A stretch of 64,000 nucleotides of DNA from Distichodus sexfasciatus (lineage: Eukaryota > Chordata > Actinopteri > Characiformes > Distichodontidae). Under the pieces are notes generated by a model. It saw only the letters and a program-made list of their open reading frames with translations. It was not told where the DNA came from and made no database searches. Numbering within the stretch: position 1 is the first letter of the stretch; each line of letters opens with the position of its first letter. Both the position numbers and the translations under genes were made by a program. Below are positions 44,771 through 55,310 of the stretch, in pieces. Where the stretch lies: NCBI GenBank assembly GCA_032718565.1, contig JAVGVS010000020.1:62001-126000 (forward strand), given 5' to 3'.

Positions 44771-45020
44771 AGTGAGTCAGGGTTTATTTTAACATTTTGA
44801 ACACACCATACCCCAGCCCACAGTGCACCACAACCGAATGTGGCCTCTGCATTTGACCCATTCGTGAAGGAGCAGTGGTCAGCTTTTTAACAGCCCCCGG
44901 AGAGCAGTGCTTTGGGACAGTACCTTGCTCATGATTACCTCTGTGGTCCCGGGATTCAAATCAGCAACCTTCCAATCATGGGGTCAAATCCCTAACCATA
45001 ATGCTTCCAACTGCCCCCAA
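44771..45020 (-). repeat. tRNA-derived SINE, family 1, nearly full length
   Basis: All blocks are present, from GTGAGTCAGGGTTTATTTTA through CATACCCCAGCCCACAGTGC, TTTGACCCATTCGTGAAGGA and GTACCTTGCTCATGATTACC to GGGATTCAAATCAGCAACCT and ATGCTTCCAACTGCCCCC. The B-box is damaged (ATTCAAATC). Confidence 0.85.
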
Positions 45021-45061
45021 GCTTTTGCACCAAGAGGATTGTGGGTTCAAATTCTACCATC

Positions 45062-45195
45062 ATTTGGTGTTGCTGGACTAGTGGTTAGGACACTTGCCTC
45101 TTGACCAAGAGGTCATGGGTTCGAATCCTACCATTATTGGGTCCCTGAGCAAGACCTTTAACCCCAAGTTGCCGTCATGGAAACTGTCCCTAAAA
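45062..45195 (+). repeat. tRNA-like SINE of a third type
   Basis: GGACTAGTGGTTAGGACACTTGCC (A-box region), an anticodon-arm-like CCTCTTGACCAAGAGG and GGGTTCGAATCC (perfect B-box) resemble a tRNA. The anticodon loop is too short and the acceptor stem does not close, and a body with CCCTGAGCAAGACCTTTAAC follows. It is therefore a SINE head rather than a tRNA gene. A second piece of the same B-box context (GAGGATTGTGGGTTCAAATT) is just upstream at 45036. Confidence 0.7.
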
Positions 45196-45218
45196 TTAGA
45201 AAAAATGGAAGTCGCACT

Positions 45219-45306
45219 GGGGTGTGTTTCCCAAAAGCATGGTTGCTAATGTACACTATATTAGTTGCTAATGTAGTTAGCAACTATGCTTTTGGGAAAC
45301 GCCCCC
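45219..45306. mobile_element. 88-bp foldback MITE (GTTTCCCAAAAGCAT ends)
   Basis: The ends GGGGTGTGTTTCCCAAAAGCAT-GGTTGCTAA and TTAGCAACT-ATGCTTTTGGGAAAC-GCCCC are inverted complements. The loop holds GTACACTATATTAGTTGCTA. An expanded relative lies at 59790-59955, where the loop unit has multiplied. Confidence 0.85.
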
Positions 45307-46011
45307 CAGGATAAAATGCAGTTAATGAAAAAATTTAAATATGGTACGATATGTATGATGTCTGATTGATGTGATTATTATGGATTGACACTGTGGGCTT
45401 GTTGATCGTTGAATTGATGTAACAAAGTAGATCAATGTATTGTTACCCTTGTTTTTGCGTTTACCCTGCCGGTTACAAAGGCGTCTCATTTGACTCTCAA
45501 ATCCACAGGACAGACGAGGCGCTACAGTGCACGCTGGTGTTTACCTGTGGTAAACTCATTAGGCAAATAGACCACTGGGCCTCTGTATCTCTGTGCACCT
45601 CGACGTGGGCAAATTGAGCTAAGAGCCATAAGTGGTTTGCTCCCACACGGTGTAATCAGTAGGCGTTAGTGCCGCATTGCAATGAGGATTTTAAACAAAG
45701 CAGGTGCTAAATGTGTCGAACGGTAATTGATTAAACCGTAAAGGTATTATCGTTTGCTGTTAAAAGTCGGTCACTGCCAACTGATCTGGAACCAGTTTCA
45801 CTGCATCCATTTGACCAGCGGATAGCACTTTTATGCAGTGGATTTACATTGAATACTTCGACTGATTCAATCAACTTTGTCAAAAATTTCAACCTCCTGA
45901 AAGCCCTGTTCCTGCTACAGTTGAGTTCGATTTGTGGCATGATGACACATCGTTTTTCTCCGTTTTCAATTAAACTAAGAACCAGTTTTCAGACAAGCAC
46001 TTGCCACATTT

Positions 46012-46250
46012 TGAGTGATTATTTGTCATTGTGAACACACCACAGCACAGCACACAGTGCACCACAACGAAATGTGAATTCTGCATTTGACCCATCCATG
46101 AAGGAGCATTGGGAAGCTAACATGGGCAAGCAGTGATGAGGACTATACCTTGCTCATGAGTACCTCAGTGGTACCTTTATCAGTCCGGTATTCGAAGCGG
46201 CGACATTCCAATCACTGGGCAAAAAGCCCTAACCGTTACCCTACCAAAAC
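46012..46250 (-). repeat. tRNA-derived SINE, family 1, nearly full length
   Basis: GAGTGATTATTTGTCATTGT, CACCACAGCACAGCACACAG, TTTGACCCATCCATGAAGGA, GTACCTCAGTGGTACCTTTA and CCGGTATTCGAAGCGGCGAC appear in order. Part of the GGGGAGCAGTG block is deleted. Confidence 0.85.
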
Positions 46251-47201
46251 TATATCAGCTCATCTCATCTTCACACTGTCTATGATGTGAGGCCAGAGTT
46301 TTGACTCTCTGATGCTTCGGCACTCCCTTCTGCACGTGACCACAAGCAACAAGGGAGTCTTGTTTTCTCTTCCAGTCATCCTCTTTACCAAGAACATTCT
46401 AGAACACCGCCTCAGACCACATGCAACTAGAACAAAAGATTAGATTAGAACAAAACCTCAAAAATATTTACTCTAACCAGTCAGTCTACCTTCCCTCCGT
46501 CCTTCTTTCCGTCCTTGGTACCTTCAATCAACATTATAACTCCCTTCTTCTCATTACTACAACTTGCAGCGCTAGCACGCTGCACCACAAACACCAGGGA
46601 ACTATATTTTTTTCTGCACTCTTTTTCTCCAGGCTGTTCTCTTAAGAGCAGCAAGGCCTGAGGAGTTTCAGGATTGTAGAGATTCTGATGGAACCACTGG
46701 AGGCAGAGAGCAGCAGGATGAGGAGGAGGAGGCAGAGGCGGGACAGTTTGACTGACAGGTCACAGGACTCAGGGGAGCTGGACGAGACTCAGGTTGGATT
46801 ATTAAAGAGGCATCCCATAATGCAACTGGACACACAGGAAAAAGACTGACAGACAGATTGAAGAAAACTCTTGAGGGGTGAAGAGTTGGTTTAAGGTTAC
46901 ATTCACATACAGAAATATCTACCAAGATATCTACAGAAATAATATGAATATTAAAATGTATATTGATATATGAGCCCATAAATCATAAATTATATTTTGT
47001 TACATCATTGAAAACTATTTAAACTAATTATGTTTTGGAACAGTTCCTCCAAAACTAAGAATGTATTTAAATGCTAAATCCTATATGATTTTATTACATT
47101 TTATTATCATGTATATATTATATATTTATTTTTCTAAAAAATAAGAGACTATGTCATATTTTTATATGTATTTCTGAATCTGTTGCAGACGTTCTTAGTC
47201 C

Positions 47202-47482
47202 AAGAGATTAAGGGCCAATTTCCCAGTCTTGGATTAAGCCTAGTCCTAGACTAGTTTTGAGTTTGAATGGTAAATCTCCATTGGAACTACAGTTTAGTTC
47301 AAGACAAGGCTTTAATCAATGGTCAAGAAACCAGCCGTGAGTGTCTTACTCTTAGGGCTGGTTTCTGGTTCATGGATTCAGCCTAGTACTGGACTAAGTA
47401 CCAATGGAGATTTACCATTCAAACTCAAAGCTAGTCTAGAACTAGGCTTAATCCAAGTTAATAATCCAAGGGTTAATCTCTT
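47202..47482. mobile_element. 281-bp palindromic MITE with 49-bp inner arms
   Basis: The outer ends AAGAGATTAA and TTAATCTCTT are inverted. Inner arms of 49 bases (47236-47284, AAGCCTAGTCCTAGACTAGT onward; 47401-47449, ending CTAGTCTAGAACTAGGCTT) are near-perfect reverse complements, so the single strand would fold into a long hairpin with an extended loop. A related half-element with CCTTAGCCTAGACTATC lies at 51605-51685. Confidence 0.9.
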
Positions 47483-47950
47483 AAACTTTGTTTCTTTAGC
47501 TTCTCTCGCCAAAATATTTCTTCAGCAATCAAATGGTCATCCTGATCATGTCCTCTAACAACATGGAAATTTTGGCAAGACGTCTCTCTCCTTCCACAAA
47601 ATCCGGATCAAACTTAACGGCTGCCAGTCTTACCGGCTTCAGTGCAGTGGAATGAGATTTTGGATCAGCGTGCAATAACCAGGAGACTGTGATGATGAAG
47701 CGTTCTTAGGAAAGGCGACTCGGAGGTTGAAGGAGGATACTCTAACTCATCCTTTAACTGATGAAGGGTTTGGTAATTATCAAATTAGTTAAATCAAGTG
47801 AAGGAGAGATTACTAAAGCGTGCAGTGCAGGACTATTCCTGGACCAGGATGGAGAAATAGTTTTCTAGTAAAGAGTGTTAATTATTTTACAATCTAGGCA
47901 AGGTCATAGAGAAGTTGATATTATTAGGGGTCCAAGCATGAAGTGCTAAC

Positions 47951-48088
47951 AAGAGCAGCACCCAAAGAGAAGTGCTTTAGGGCAGTACCTTGCTCACGAG
48001 TACCACAGTGGTCACTTTACCAGTCCTGGATTTGTACCTGCAACCTTCTGATCATGGGGCGAACACCCTACCATTACATCACCAAACT
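47951..48088 (-). repeat. SINE family 1, tRNA-proximal fragment
   Basis: GCAGTACCTTGCTCACGAGT, GTCACTTTACCAGTCCTGGA and TGATCATGGGGCGAACACCC followed by TACCATTACATCACCAAACT are the head half of family 1 on the minus strand. Confidence 0.75.
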
Positions 48089-48154
48089 GATCACATCATA
48101 TAATAAACGCAACAAACCACAGTGGTAGAACACTCCTCATCACCAAACTCACTG

Positions 48155-48520
48155 TTTTATTGACTTGCAGAGTTGTTATTATGTAGAGACATTCTATTGA
48201 TTAGTAATGGAAGAAAAATAAGATTAATTTCAGGCTGAAACACTTGGTGTCTATCAGGATAAAGAATAAAATTACTTTATTCTTCCTATTGATTACTCTC
48301 TAACATTATAAAATAGAAAAATATTTTCTGATCAATTGAAAATGAAGAAATGCTAAGGTTTTTGGTAATTTTCAGCTGATTTGGGCTCATTTTGACCTAT
48401 ATAATGAGTAGCTTTTGATTTTTCTAGAAGAGAAATACAATTTTGTACATGATGCCGTTCCATATGAGAGTTGCGAGCACTAACACAAGTGTTTACATCA
48501 TGAAAAAATTCATTAATGTG
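48155..48520 (+). repeat. dispersed family B, internal fragment
   Basis: GCAGAGTTGTTATTATGTAG, TACTCTCTAACATTATAAAA, ATATTTTCTGATCAATTGAA and GCCGTTCCATATGAGAGTTG match the middle of the copy at 37383-38306 in order and orientation. Confidence 0.75.
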
Positions 48521-49514
48521 TTTCTACCAAATTACCAGTGTATGTGCATGAAATTAATCAGAAATAATTTCACATACAGCGGAATGAATATAATCTCTGG
48601 TAAGTTCAAAGTCTTGTGATTCTGACAGCATGTGTGTGTGATTTCTGTAAGTTAAAAGGATTCTGAGTTAATAAAACACTAATTAATAAACAACGCAAAA
48701 TGCCAGCGTCAGCCTCAAAGAGTTTTAATAATAATATTCTTGGGGTTGTGGTCTCGGCTGGTCTCCAAATAAAATCCCGAGTCCTCTTTGTCCAAGTTCA
48801 CGACAAGACCGAGTACAAATACGGCTGAGCCTTTTGACTTTTATAACGTAATGATTCAAAATATGATCCCTGAAAAACCTCTTTTCAAATATGGACACGC
48901 TAAGGCAATAACATTACGCCTGTTTTCAACACTAAATGCAGCGTTCTTTCTATGTCATGCATGAAGTTTGAGCCGCTTCGTCAAAACCCGCAAAGCTATG
49001 CATGAAAGGTTAACTGTCATGATTTGTTAAAGAACACTGGGATTAAGTTTTGACTCAAAGCCATGAAAAAGTCAAAATAGCTTCGTTATGGTGGTCAAAA
49101 ATCGCCCCTAGCATTAAGTCATTTGCCACGCAGAGTTTGCGTTTTATAAAAGCCGACTTTTGCATAAAAAATGGCTTATGCATGTTTCTTATTGTAAGAA
49201 TGTTTCATACATGAGGCTCCAGGTGTATAAATCATGATTTGCCTAACGGCTGGGATTCAGACTCGCTGTGGTCATGTGCCACGCGTTTGGATTGCAGCCA
49301 GACGGAAGCTAAATTAAGTTAGTTGACAAAAATAGATTTCTTGAGGGCTGTGGCGTGAAAGTGGATTCTCACTCAGCTCTTGGGCGCCTGACTTAAACTG
49401 GCTACACACTTTGCAATTTTTACTGTCATACATGATTATTGCATGTTACTCGGTACAAGATGCTGTTCTGTTAGAGCTTGTGCCAGACTCTGCAATTTTT
49501 GCGTTGCATTCGAA

Positions 49515-49720
49515 CTAAAAGAGCTATATGTAAGAAATTTATGGCAAGTCACTCATAAAATAAACCTAATATGTAACCATATAGGAGGATCTGCCAACCT
49601 ATCTGGCATCCTCAAATCTGGGGGAGGAGTGGGAAGGTAACAATGCGCTACAGTGTTTTGAATTTGACTGCAGTACCAGTTTTGGCCACAATCCTACATA
49701 TAGTTCCTATAACTTTGCAA
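49515..49720. repeat. MITE related to the outer element at 8271
   Basis: AGAGCTATATGTAAGAAATT, GGCAAGTCACTCATAAAATA and AACCTAATATGTAACCATAT match 8275-8330 in order. The right end CCTACATATAGTTCCTATAA corresponds to the restored right end of the outer MITE. This copy has no Tc1 insertion. Confidence 0.75.
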
Positions 49721-50099
49721 CAAATTGATTTAAAAACTGCCTTAAAGGTGTAGTGGCAATATCTTGCAAAACCTGTTAAAAAGTGCCTGGAGCAACAGAT
49801 GATTGGTCATGTAATCAACTCGTGGCATTTGTGGAAAAGAAACTGTTGAATTTACTCATTTTATTGTTCACTGTTTTATTGTTCATTATCATTTTATAAG
49901 ATATGTTAGCTTTGTTGAAAGTTTAATTTTCAATGTAACAGTGATACAATTTTGCATACTATACTTGCATTGTATAATAGTCCCAAAAATTCTTGAAACA
50001 AGAATAAAAATAATATGGTTTATTAAATAAATAGAAAAATGGTTAAAACCTTGTGGTGCACAAATAACATTTGGCTATAGCAGTGTTTATATTAGAGTT

Positions 50100-50238
50100 T
50101 GGGCAGCCTGACAGTGAACATTAGGTCTCTCGTTCTAATCCTGGTCTGGTAAATTTACCACTGAGGTACTCATTATCAAGGCACCATCCCCAATACTGCT
50201 CCCCAGGTGCTGATAGAGCTGCCCACTGCTCCTTCAGT
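50100..50238 (+). repeat. SINE family 1 fragment, plus orientation
   Basis: TCGTTCTAATCCTGGTCTGG (decayed B-box), TAAATTTACCACTGAGGTAC, GCTCCCCAGGTGCTGATAGA and GCTGCCCACTGCTCCTTCAG give the family 1 order on the plus strand, the only clearly opposite-orientation copy here. Confidence 0.75.
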
Positions 50239-50783
50239 TTTGGTAGTAACTGCAGAATCAAATATCTTGTGAAAAAATCTTTGAAAACATTCTTTCAAGA
50301 CATCGCCCACAGACCCCGTCTGCTAGATAAATCTGTGTAATGCAGCAGCAAAACTGCCCAATTAATTTAAGATTAGCAGACAAGAAGAACCACATTTCTT
50401 TCACGTTTCATGTTTCATGATGTTCTTCTTCAAAAACCTTGCACATTTTTGAAACTAGGTGATGTAATAAAGCCCTGTTTGCTGAAAGCCTTTGACTCGG
50501 CCACTACAATACAAGTCCTGATGTCTTTGAAACATTTCAAGCTGCTGTTTCAGGTTTGCCGTTACCAGATTTCTGAGAGTGCATTTCATATTTTCTTTGA
50601 TCACAGAATAGTAGATCACATATGTGACATCTGCTAACTCAAAGACTTGGTCAGATTTTTGCTTAAAAAAACAAACAAACTGGAAATATGGACTAATAGT
50701 TGGTTCACACGGTTAATTTAACATATTGCTACTGTTAAAATTGCTGTGACTTCATAATTGAGAAAAATAACTTACATTCATAT

Positions 50784-51212
50784 TGTAAGATCTCAGCCCA
50801 GACCAAGGGAGGACTCCACCTCATCAGAAAGGCCATCTGACCAGGACTCCAGTTCCAGACCTTCACAATTACCCCAGACTACCAGATCAGCATCACCAGA
50901 ATTCTAACCAATCATATCCACATCATCTGTATTTAAGGACTTTCATTTGCAACCATTCCCTGTGAAGTATTGTTATGCCTAGTGCAACTTACCGAGCGTT
51001 CTTTGTGTTTGCCTGCCTCTGTTTTGACCCTTGCTTTCTGTTTTTGGATTACCCCTATGCTTCTGGCGATTTGGATTTGTTTGCTTCATGGACTGTGTTT
51101 TTTGGTTCTGACCCCTGCTTGAATAAACTCTTGGTTTTTCGTCAATCTACCCCTGTGCCAGCGACCTGGTTCTGTCGACTTGTTTGTTTGGGTTCACCTG
51201 CCGGTTGTTACA
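50784..51212 (+). mobile_element. solo LTR of a retrotransposon, 429 bp
   Basis: It begins TGTAAGATCT and ends GTTGTTACA (TG...CA with TGTAA/TTACA inverted ends). It is flanked by a perfect 5-bp target duplication CATAT (50779-50783 and 51213-51217). Inside are a TATTTAAGG box near 50929 and a GAATAAA poly(A) signal at about 51120, in the order expected for U3-R-U5 in plus orientation. No internal gag/pol DNA is present, so it arose by recombination between two LTRs. The text resembles fish Ty3/gypsy LTRs; family not determined. Confidence 0.88.
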
Positions 51213-51289
51213 CATATTGCAAAAAAAAGATGCTTGTCTAAGGCCTTCTTGTCATTCCTGTATTCAGACGTTATTGAAAAGGCGCCCCA

Positions 51290-51600
51290 AATCCAGTACA
51301 AAAATTTCCAGCGAGCAATCTGCATGTAAAGTGTGTCAGCTTTATTAGAGTGAGCGTTGACGTGGCTCATATCTCACTGTAAATGCTGTAAAACTCTCAC
51401 CACGGGCCTGCATAAATATTTGACGAGCATGCACGAGGGAAGAACGCAGGGCTTCGGCAGATGAATTGCAGCAATCAATATGGATTTCCTGTTTCACTCG
51501 TGTTATTCTTTTCCGCGTGTGGCGATGGCGAACTGACGATCACATTCTGTGTAGTTATTGCCAACGCGAGAGGGTCAGGATCAACTTTATATGTGCACGT
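51290..51600. other. repeat-poor, CpG-containing block; possible conserved noncoding element
   Basis: TCAGCTTTATTAGAGTGAGC, CATAAATATTTGACGAGCAT, GAATTGCAGCAATCAATATG and GTGTGGCGATGGCGAACTGA lie in DNA free of recognisable repeats, right after the solo LTR. No coding frame is supported. Confidence 0.3.
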
Positions 51601-52371
51601 ACAATATAAGGCCAGTTTCACAGACAACGCTTAAACCTTAGCCTAGACTATCTTTAAATTTCTGTGGTAAATATCCTTTGGTATTGCAACTAAGATCATT
51701 TTGGGAATATTTTTTCCCAGTGTAGATGGTATAGGGGCCAGAGAACAGCTGATTGTTACATTGAGACGATCTGCTTTTATGTTTTTCCATTTTTAGCCAA
51801 TTCACACCTTCAAATTCCCACACAGACTTATTCCTGATGTTTTGACAGACCCTGTTGGAAGTAACAGTGGGGAAATAACCCAAATCCAGCTCCTGAACCG
51901 TCTGCCTCGACACACCGCGGTCTGGTCCTCCCCAGACAAACCCATTCCTCCTGCAGATGTGAGTGATGCGGGATGCTGGGAAATCACAGGCTGCCCAATG
52001 TGCTGACGGCTTCCTCTGCATGCCTCAACGTGATGATGCTGCTGACAGCACCATGATAATAAAATTACAATGTTCCGTTTGAAGATTCAAACTATATTTC
52101 CATTATGCAACGCGTTTACCCAGCGTTTTGCATTAGTTAATCTTGGAGAATTATGCTTTCTTTTATTACATTGCTATTGGGCAGACATATTCAAACTGCA
52201 GAATATTGTTCAAAAATACACAACGTGTAGGAATAAAACTAAGGGAATGAAAAGTGAAGAGAGTGAACCAACAAATTACCATCTTTACCTACATAACTAA
52301 ATATTTTCAGTTTTTAAAAACCTGTTATCATCATCTTCCTTTTGGGTGCAGATATTGGCAATTTATATACA

Positions 52372-52486
52372 GATCGAACACGAACACAGGGAGACCATGC
52401 AAGACCCCACGGCTGACCCAGGGATCAAAACCAGGACCTTCCCACTGTGAGGCCGCAGCGCCAACCGCTGTGCCACTGTTCTGCCC
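52372..52486 (-). repeat. SINE family 2, head fragment
   Basis: The minus strand reads GGGCAGAACAGTGGCACAGC as a tRNA-like head and GGTCCTGGTTTTGATCCCTG as the B-box region, then GTCTCCCTGTGTTCGTGTTC. The distal body is missing. Confidence 0.75.
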
Positions 52487-53132
52487 AAATTCCCTTCAGT
52501 TAATTTAAATGAATATTACAGCAAAAGCCATAGTGAGATTTTTGTCTAAATGTTCTCACAACCTCAGAACATTATTCTAAGCAGTTTTTGGTCACAAAAC
52601 TGACAAATTGGCTGATGGTAAACACATCACATTGATATTTCTAAAATGAAGGATTTTTCCTTTAAACGGATCCTGTAACTGTACTATTTAGCTTTTCCTA
52701 GTAGTAAAATTCACTAATTGACATGCTACATTTACTGTTTTAAAACCAAACAAAATGAGAAAAGACATGGAATAAGAGAGAGACAGAGAGTGAGAAATAA
52801 AGTGATGTCTATCTATTTCACTCAGGGACATAAGACTCTGACTGTGTCCTTCTTCACAGTTCACACCTGCAGCACAACTTTAGGCTGGTGAACACACTCC
52901 GTCCTTTAGATTTCACCATAAAAGGAAAATAGACAGAGCAGGACACAGGGAATCCCATCAGCATGACTCTACTTTATGTTCTCACCGTAAGATGTAGAGT
53001 CCAGACAGAGTCATGAATATTCTAACAGTGGAACTACATTTCCAGAATTTGCATTACTGAGGCTTTACTGCTGCTCTTCCCACCACTGCGGAGCTTATCA
53101 CGACAGCAAGTCTTTATTAAAGGAATTCATTT

Positions 53133-53203
53133 GCCCGGGTCAAACCTGTGGCTCACGCGCCAGCCTCAATGTGAGGTGGCAACGCTGTCCACCGTGCTGC
53201 CCT
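53133..53203 (-). repeat. SINE family 2, tRNA head fragment
   Basis: The minus strand reads GGGCAGCACGGTGGACAGCG, CACCTCACATTGAGG and CAGGTTTGACCCGGGC, the tRNA-like head only. Confidence 0.65.
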
Positions 53204-53884
53204 GTTGGAGTATTTTTTATTTAAATTTGACTCCAATTTTCATTTTTGCAGCAGATATACTATATATAAGTTTAAAATATCACTTATCGGCATTCTTTAT
53301 TATTAATAAACGGTATCACCTTCTAAAAATTCATACTGGTTACCCTTTAGACTTCCTATGCACAAAGCCAGGTCCTCAAAGTTTTATTTGACAACACTGA
53401 CATCGAAGAACCCTCAACCTCAACTCTGCCGATCGACTTTGACTCAAACTCGAAAGTCGATTGTGAAACAGATCATGATTTCAGCAATGCTCTTTTGGCT
53501 GAAAAATTCTCACAAAATCCTGATAGAGCTTCACCAGTAGACTGGAGGCTTGTAAGACTAACAAGCAAGGACGAAAGCTTGATCGTGGTTAATAAAATAA
53601 CTGAAAACAGAAAAATCTGCATTGGAAATTCTATACTATATCCATATTTCTTGCACCCAACATGTCAGTGTCCTTGACTGTCAGTGCCAAAGAAAGACAC
53701 ATTAAGACTTGGCAGATGTGCTGTACAATTAGCCTGTAGGGCAAACTCTTTACCGCTGAACAGATGACAGCATTAGCCTTGAACAGGGGAGAAAAGGAAT
53801 AGAATTCTTTAACTGTCCAAACTGCATCTACTTTCACATACTATTGATCCAAAAAAGGTTGTACAGCTTGTAAATATCAAGTGA

Positions 53885-54225
53885 ATGGCTGTATTTGAAT
53901 AGAACACTGGTTGTTTTGGTTATTTATCAGCTAAAATATAAGTTTTGTCTATGATAAGTGAGAATTAAACTGAAATGGAGCGTTTTAGTGAATGTTGGAG
54001 TTCCCTGTGAAAGTCGTACGTGCTAACAAACAGAACGCATGTGTTTACATCGCAAAAAATGTCATGCATGCGACATGATTCCTCATGGTGAAAGGTCAAG
54101 TCACATAGCTTTCAGAAAACCGCAAAATGTGCAGGGAAATGAGAGACTTGTTAAGAAGAATGGAATTGATGGATAGAATTAATCAATCGGAACTAGTTCT
54201 GAGTTGGAACTGGTTTTCGATTCCC
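53885..54225 (+). repeat. dispersed family B, 3' fragment
   Basis: GGTTATTTATCAGCTAAAAT, AGTGAATGTTGGAGTTCCCT, TGATTCCTCATGGTGAAAGG and GAGTTGGAACTGGTTTTCGA match about 37945-38306, including the terminal TTCCC. Confidence 0.75.
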
Positions 54226-54954
54226 ACACAACTAACACGGCTAAATGCTTCTCATTACCCTGACGCCTATAGGTTTAGCACGCTCATAACAGCTCTCGAC
54301 CGCGTATTTATGCAGATTCTTGTAAATGAATACTTTTTGGTAAACGATCCGGCGTGAACGAGGTTTGAAAACAGAGAGGGGGAAATAGCCATTTCTGTAA
54401 ATACCCTGCTATGTGTAAACATGGCTTAAGAAAACCTGAGAAAAACCATGGGTTTGATGTTTTAGCTGTCTAATGACATTTTTGTATTTGAATAATCCTC
54501 ATAAGGAGAAGAAAATGCTTTCATAGATAAATTTCAGGTTTTATGTGAGAAACTATAAGAGGTAAAATATTTGCTTTTTGTTTGCTGAGGTTAGATTTAG
54601 ATGTAGCTATAGTGTTTTTTACATTCATGCAGATATTTTTATTAACACATAATTTAATACGTTTGGGCCTTTTGTTTACCCATAAATGGAGTTTTAGCCA
54701 CCTCAAACACATACTTTTAGAAACGCCCTCCAAAGTGAAGATTTTTCAAAACGTTGGATTCCGTGAATACGTGTAGACGAGTTAAACACAGTTTCCTTAA
54801 AACGATGACGTTAGGGATGTCACTAAGATTGAAAGACAGTGGGCTTAGCCTCTAGGGGTGTGGTTAGGGGTAGGGTTACACGCACACCAAAATTAGCCCT
54901 CCTAAAATAGACCTAATGATGTCCATGGATGACGTGTTTAGTTCTACTGTGTGC

Positions 54955-55175
54955 GTGCCTTAAATACCTTAAATTCTTTACATTCCACAAGTGACCATGA
55001 AGAAGGCTACTATTCACTGACAAAAAAAGTGGTAAACATTCAAGTTTGGAATCATTTTGTGTTCTACTGTGTACAGAGATTTTTTAACCGAATGTTCTAA
55101 TGCAATTAGAAAAATAAACGTATAAAAAAATATGCATTTATAAAAATATCCACACACGTGTAAGCAGTCCATTAG
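54955..55175 (+). repeat. dispersed family D, copy 1
   Basis: TTACATTCCACAAGTGACCA, TGAAGAAGGCTACTATTCAC, TTGGAATCATTTTGTGTTCT, ATATGCATTTATAAAAATAT and ACACGTGTAAGCAG match 61015-61270 in order. It ends about 60 bases from the nrg3 exon at 55237. Confidence 0.8.
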
Positions 55176-55236
55176 TCATTATGGTAATAAAAGGACATCA
55201 CAAAGATAGCAAGTGATAAATGAAGTTTAAACTTAC

Positions 55237-55310
55237 TTGGATCTGACAGGATAGAGTCTGTTTTGGGTAGGAACTGGTCACATCGAATACCTTGGAATCC
55301 TTCTTTACAT
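55237..55310 (-). CDS. nrg3: nrg3 exon: end of EGF-like domain and start of stalk
   Basis: This 74-nt internal exon is the most upstream nrg3 exon found. It encodes CKEGFQGIRCDQFLPKTDS and then ILSDP, nearly identical to vertebrate neuregulin-3, where the last two EGF cysteines lie in CKEGYQGVRC. These are residues 1-24 of the visible fragment; cysteines 1 and 10 are EGF Cys5 and Cys6. The exon is bounded by a TTCACCACAG acceptor and a GTAAGT donor. It enters with one base completing an arginine codon and leaves with one base (phase 1). In the family, the EGF module binds and activates the ErbB4 receptor tyrosine kinase, and the following stalk is cleaved to release it. The first four EGF cysteines must be in an exon beyond 64000, since none was found between 55311 and the window end. 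Residue order and exon boundaries fit NRG3 rather than NRG1 or NRG2, whose sequence after the EGF domain differs. Confidence 0.96.

Larger units (their letters stand above)
35029..55236 (-). other. nrg3: nrg3 intron (phase 1), 20.2 kb
   Basis: It runs from the GTAAGT donor at 55236 to the tandem CAGCAG acceptor at 35029. It contains CA, TG and GA microsatellites (36390-36780, 38455-38580, 40090-41545), dispersed family B copies, SINEs of both families, a LINE 3' end (43852-44640), foldback elements (45219, 47202), a solo LTR (50784-51212) and family D (54955). 35045-36380, 38900-39900 and 48600-49500 show no gene or clear element. No additional nrg3 exon was recognised. Confidence 0.85.

Noticed and set aside
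45062..45120. Functional tRNA gene with intact B-box
   Set aside because: The anticodon loop has the wrong size, the acceptor stem does not pair, and the sequence continues into a SINE body.
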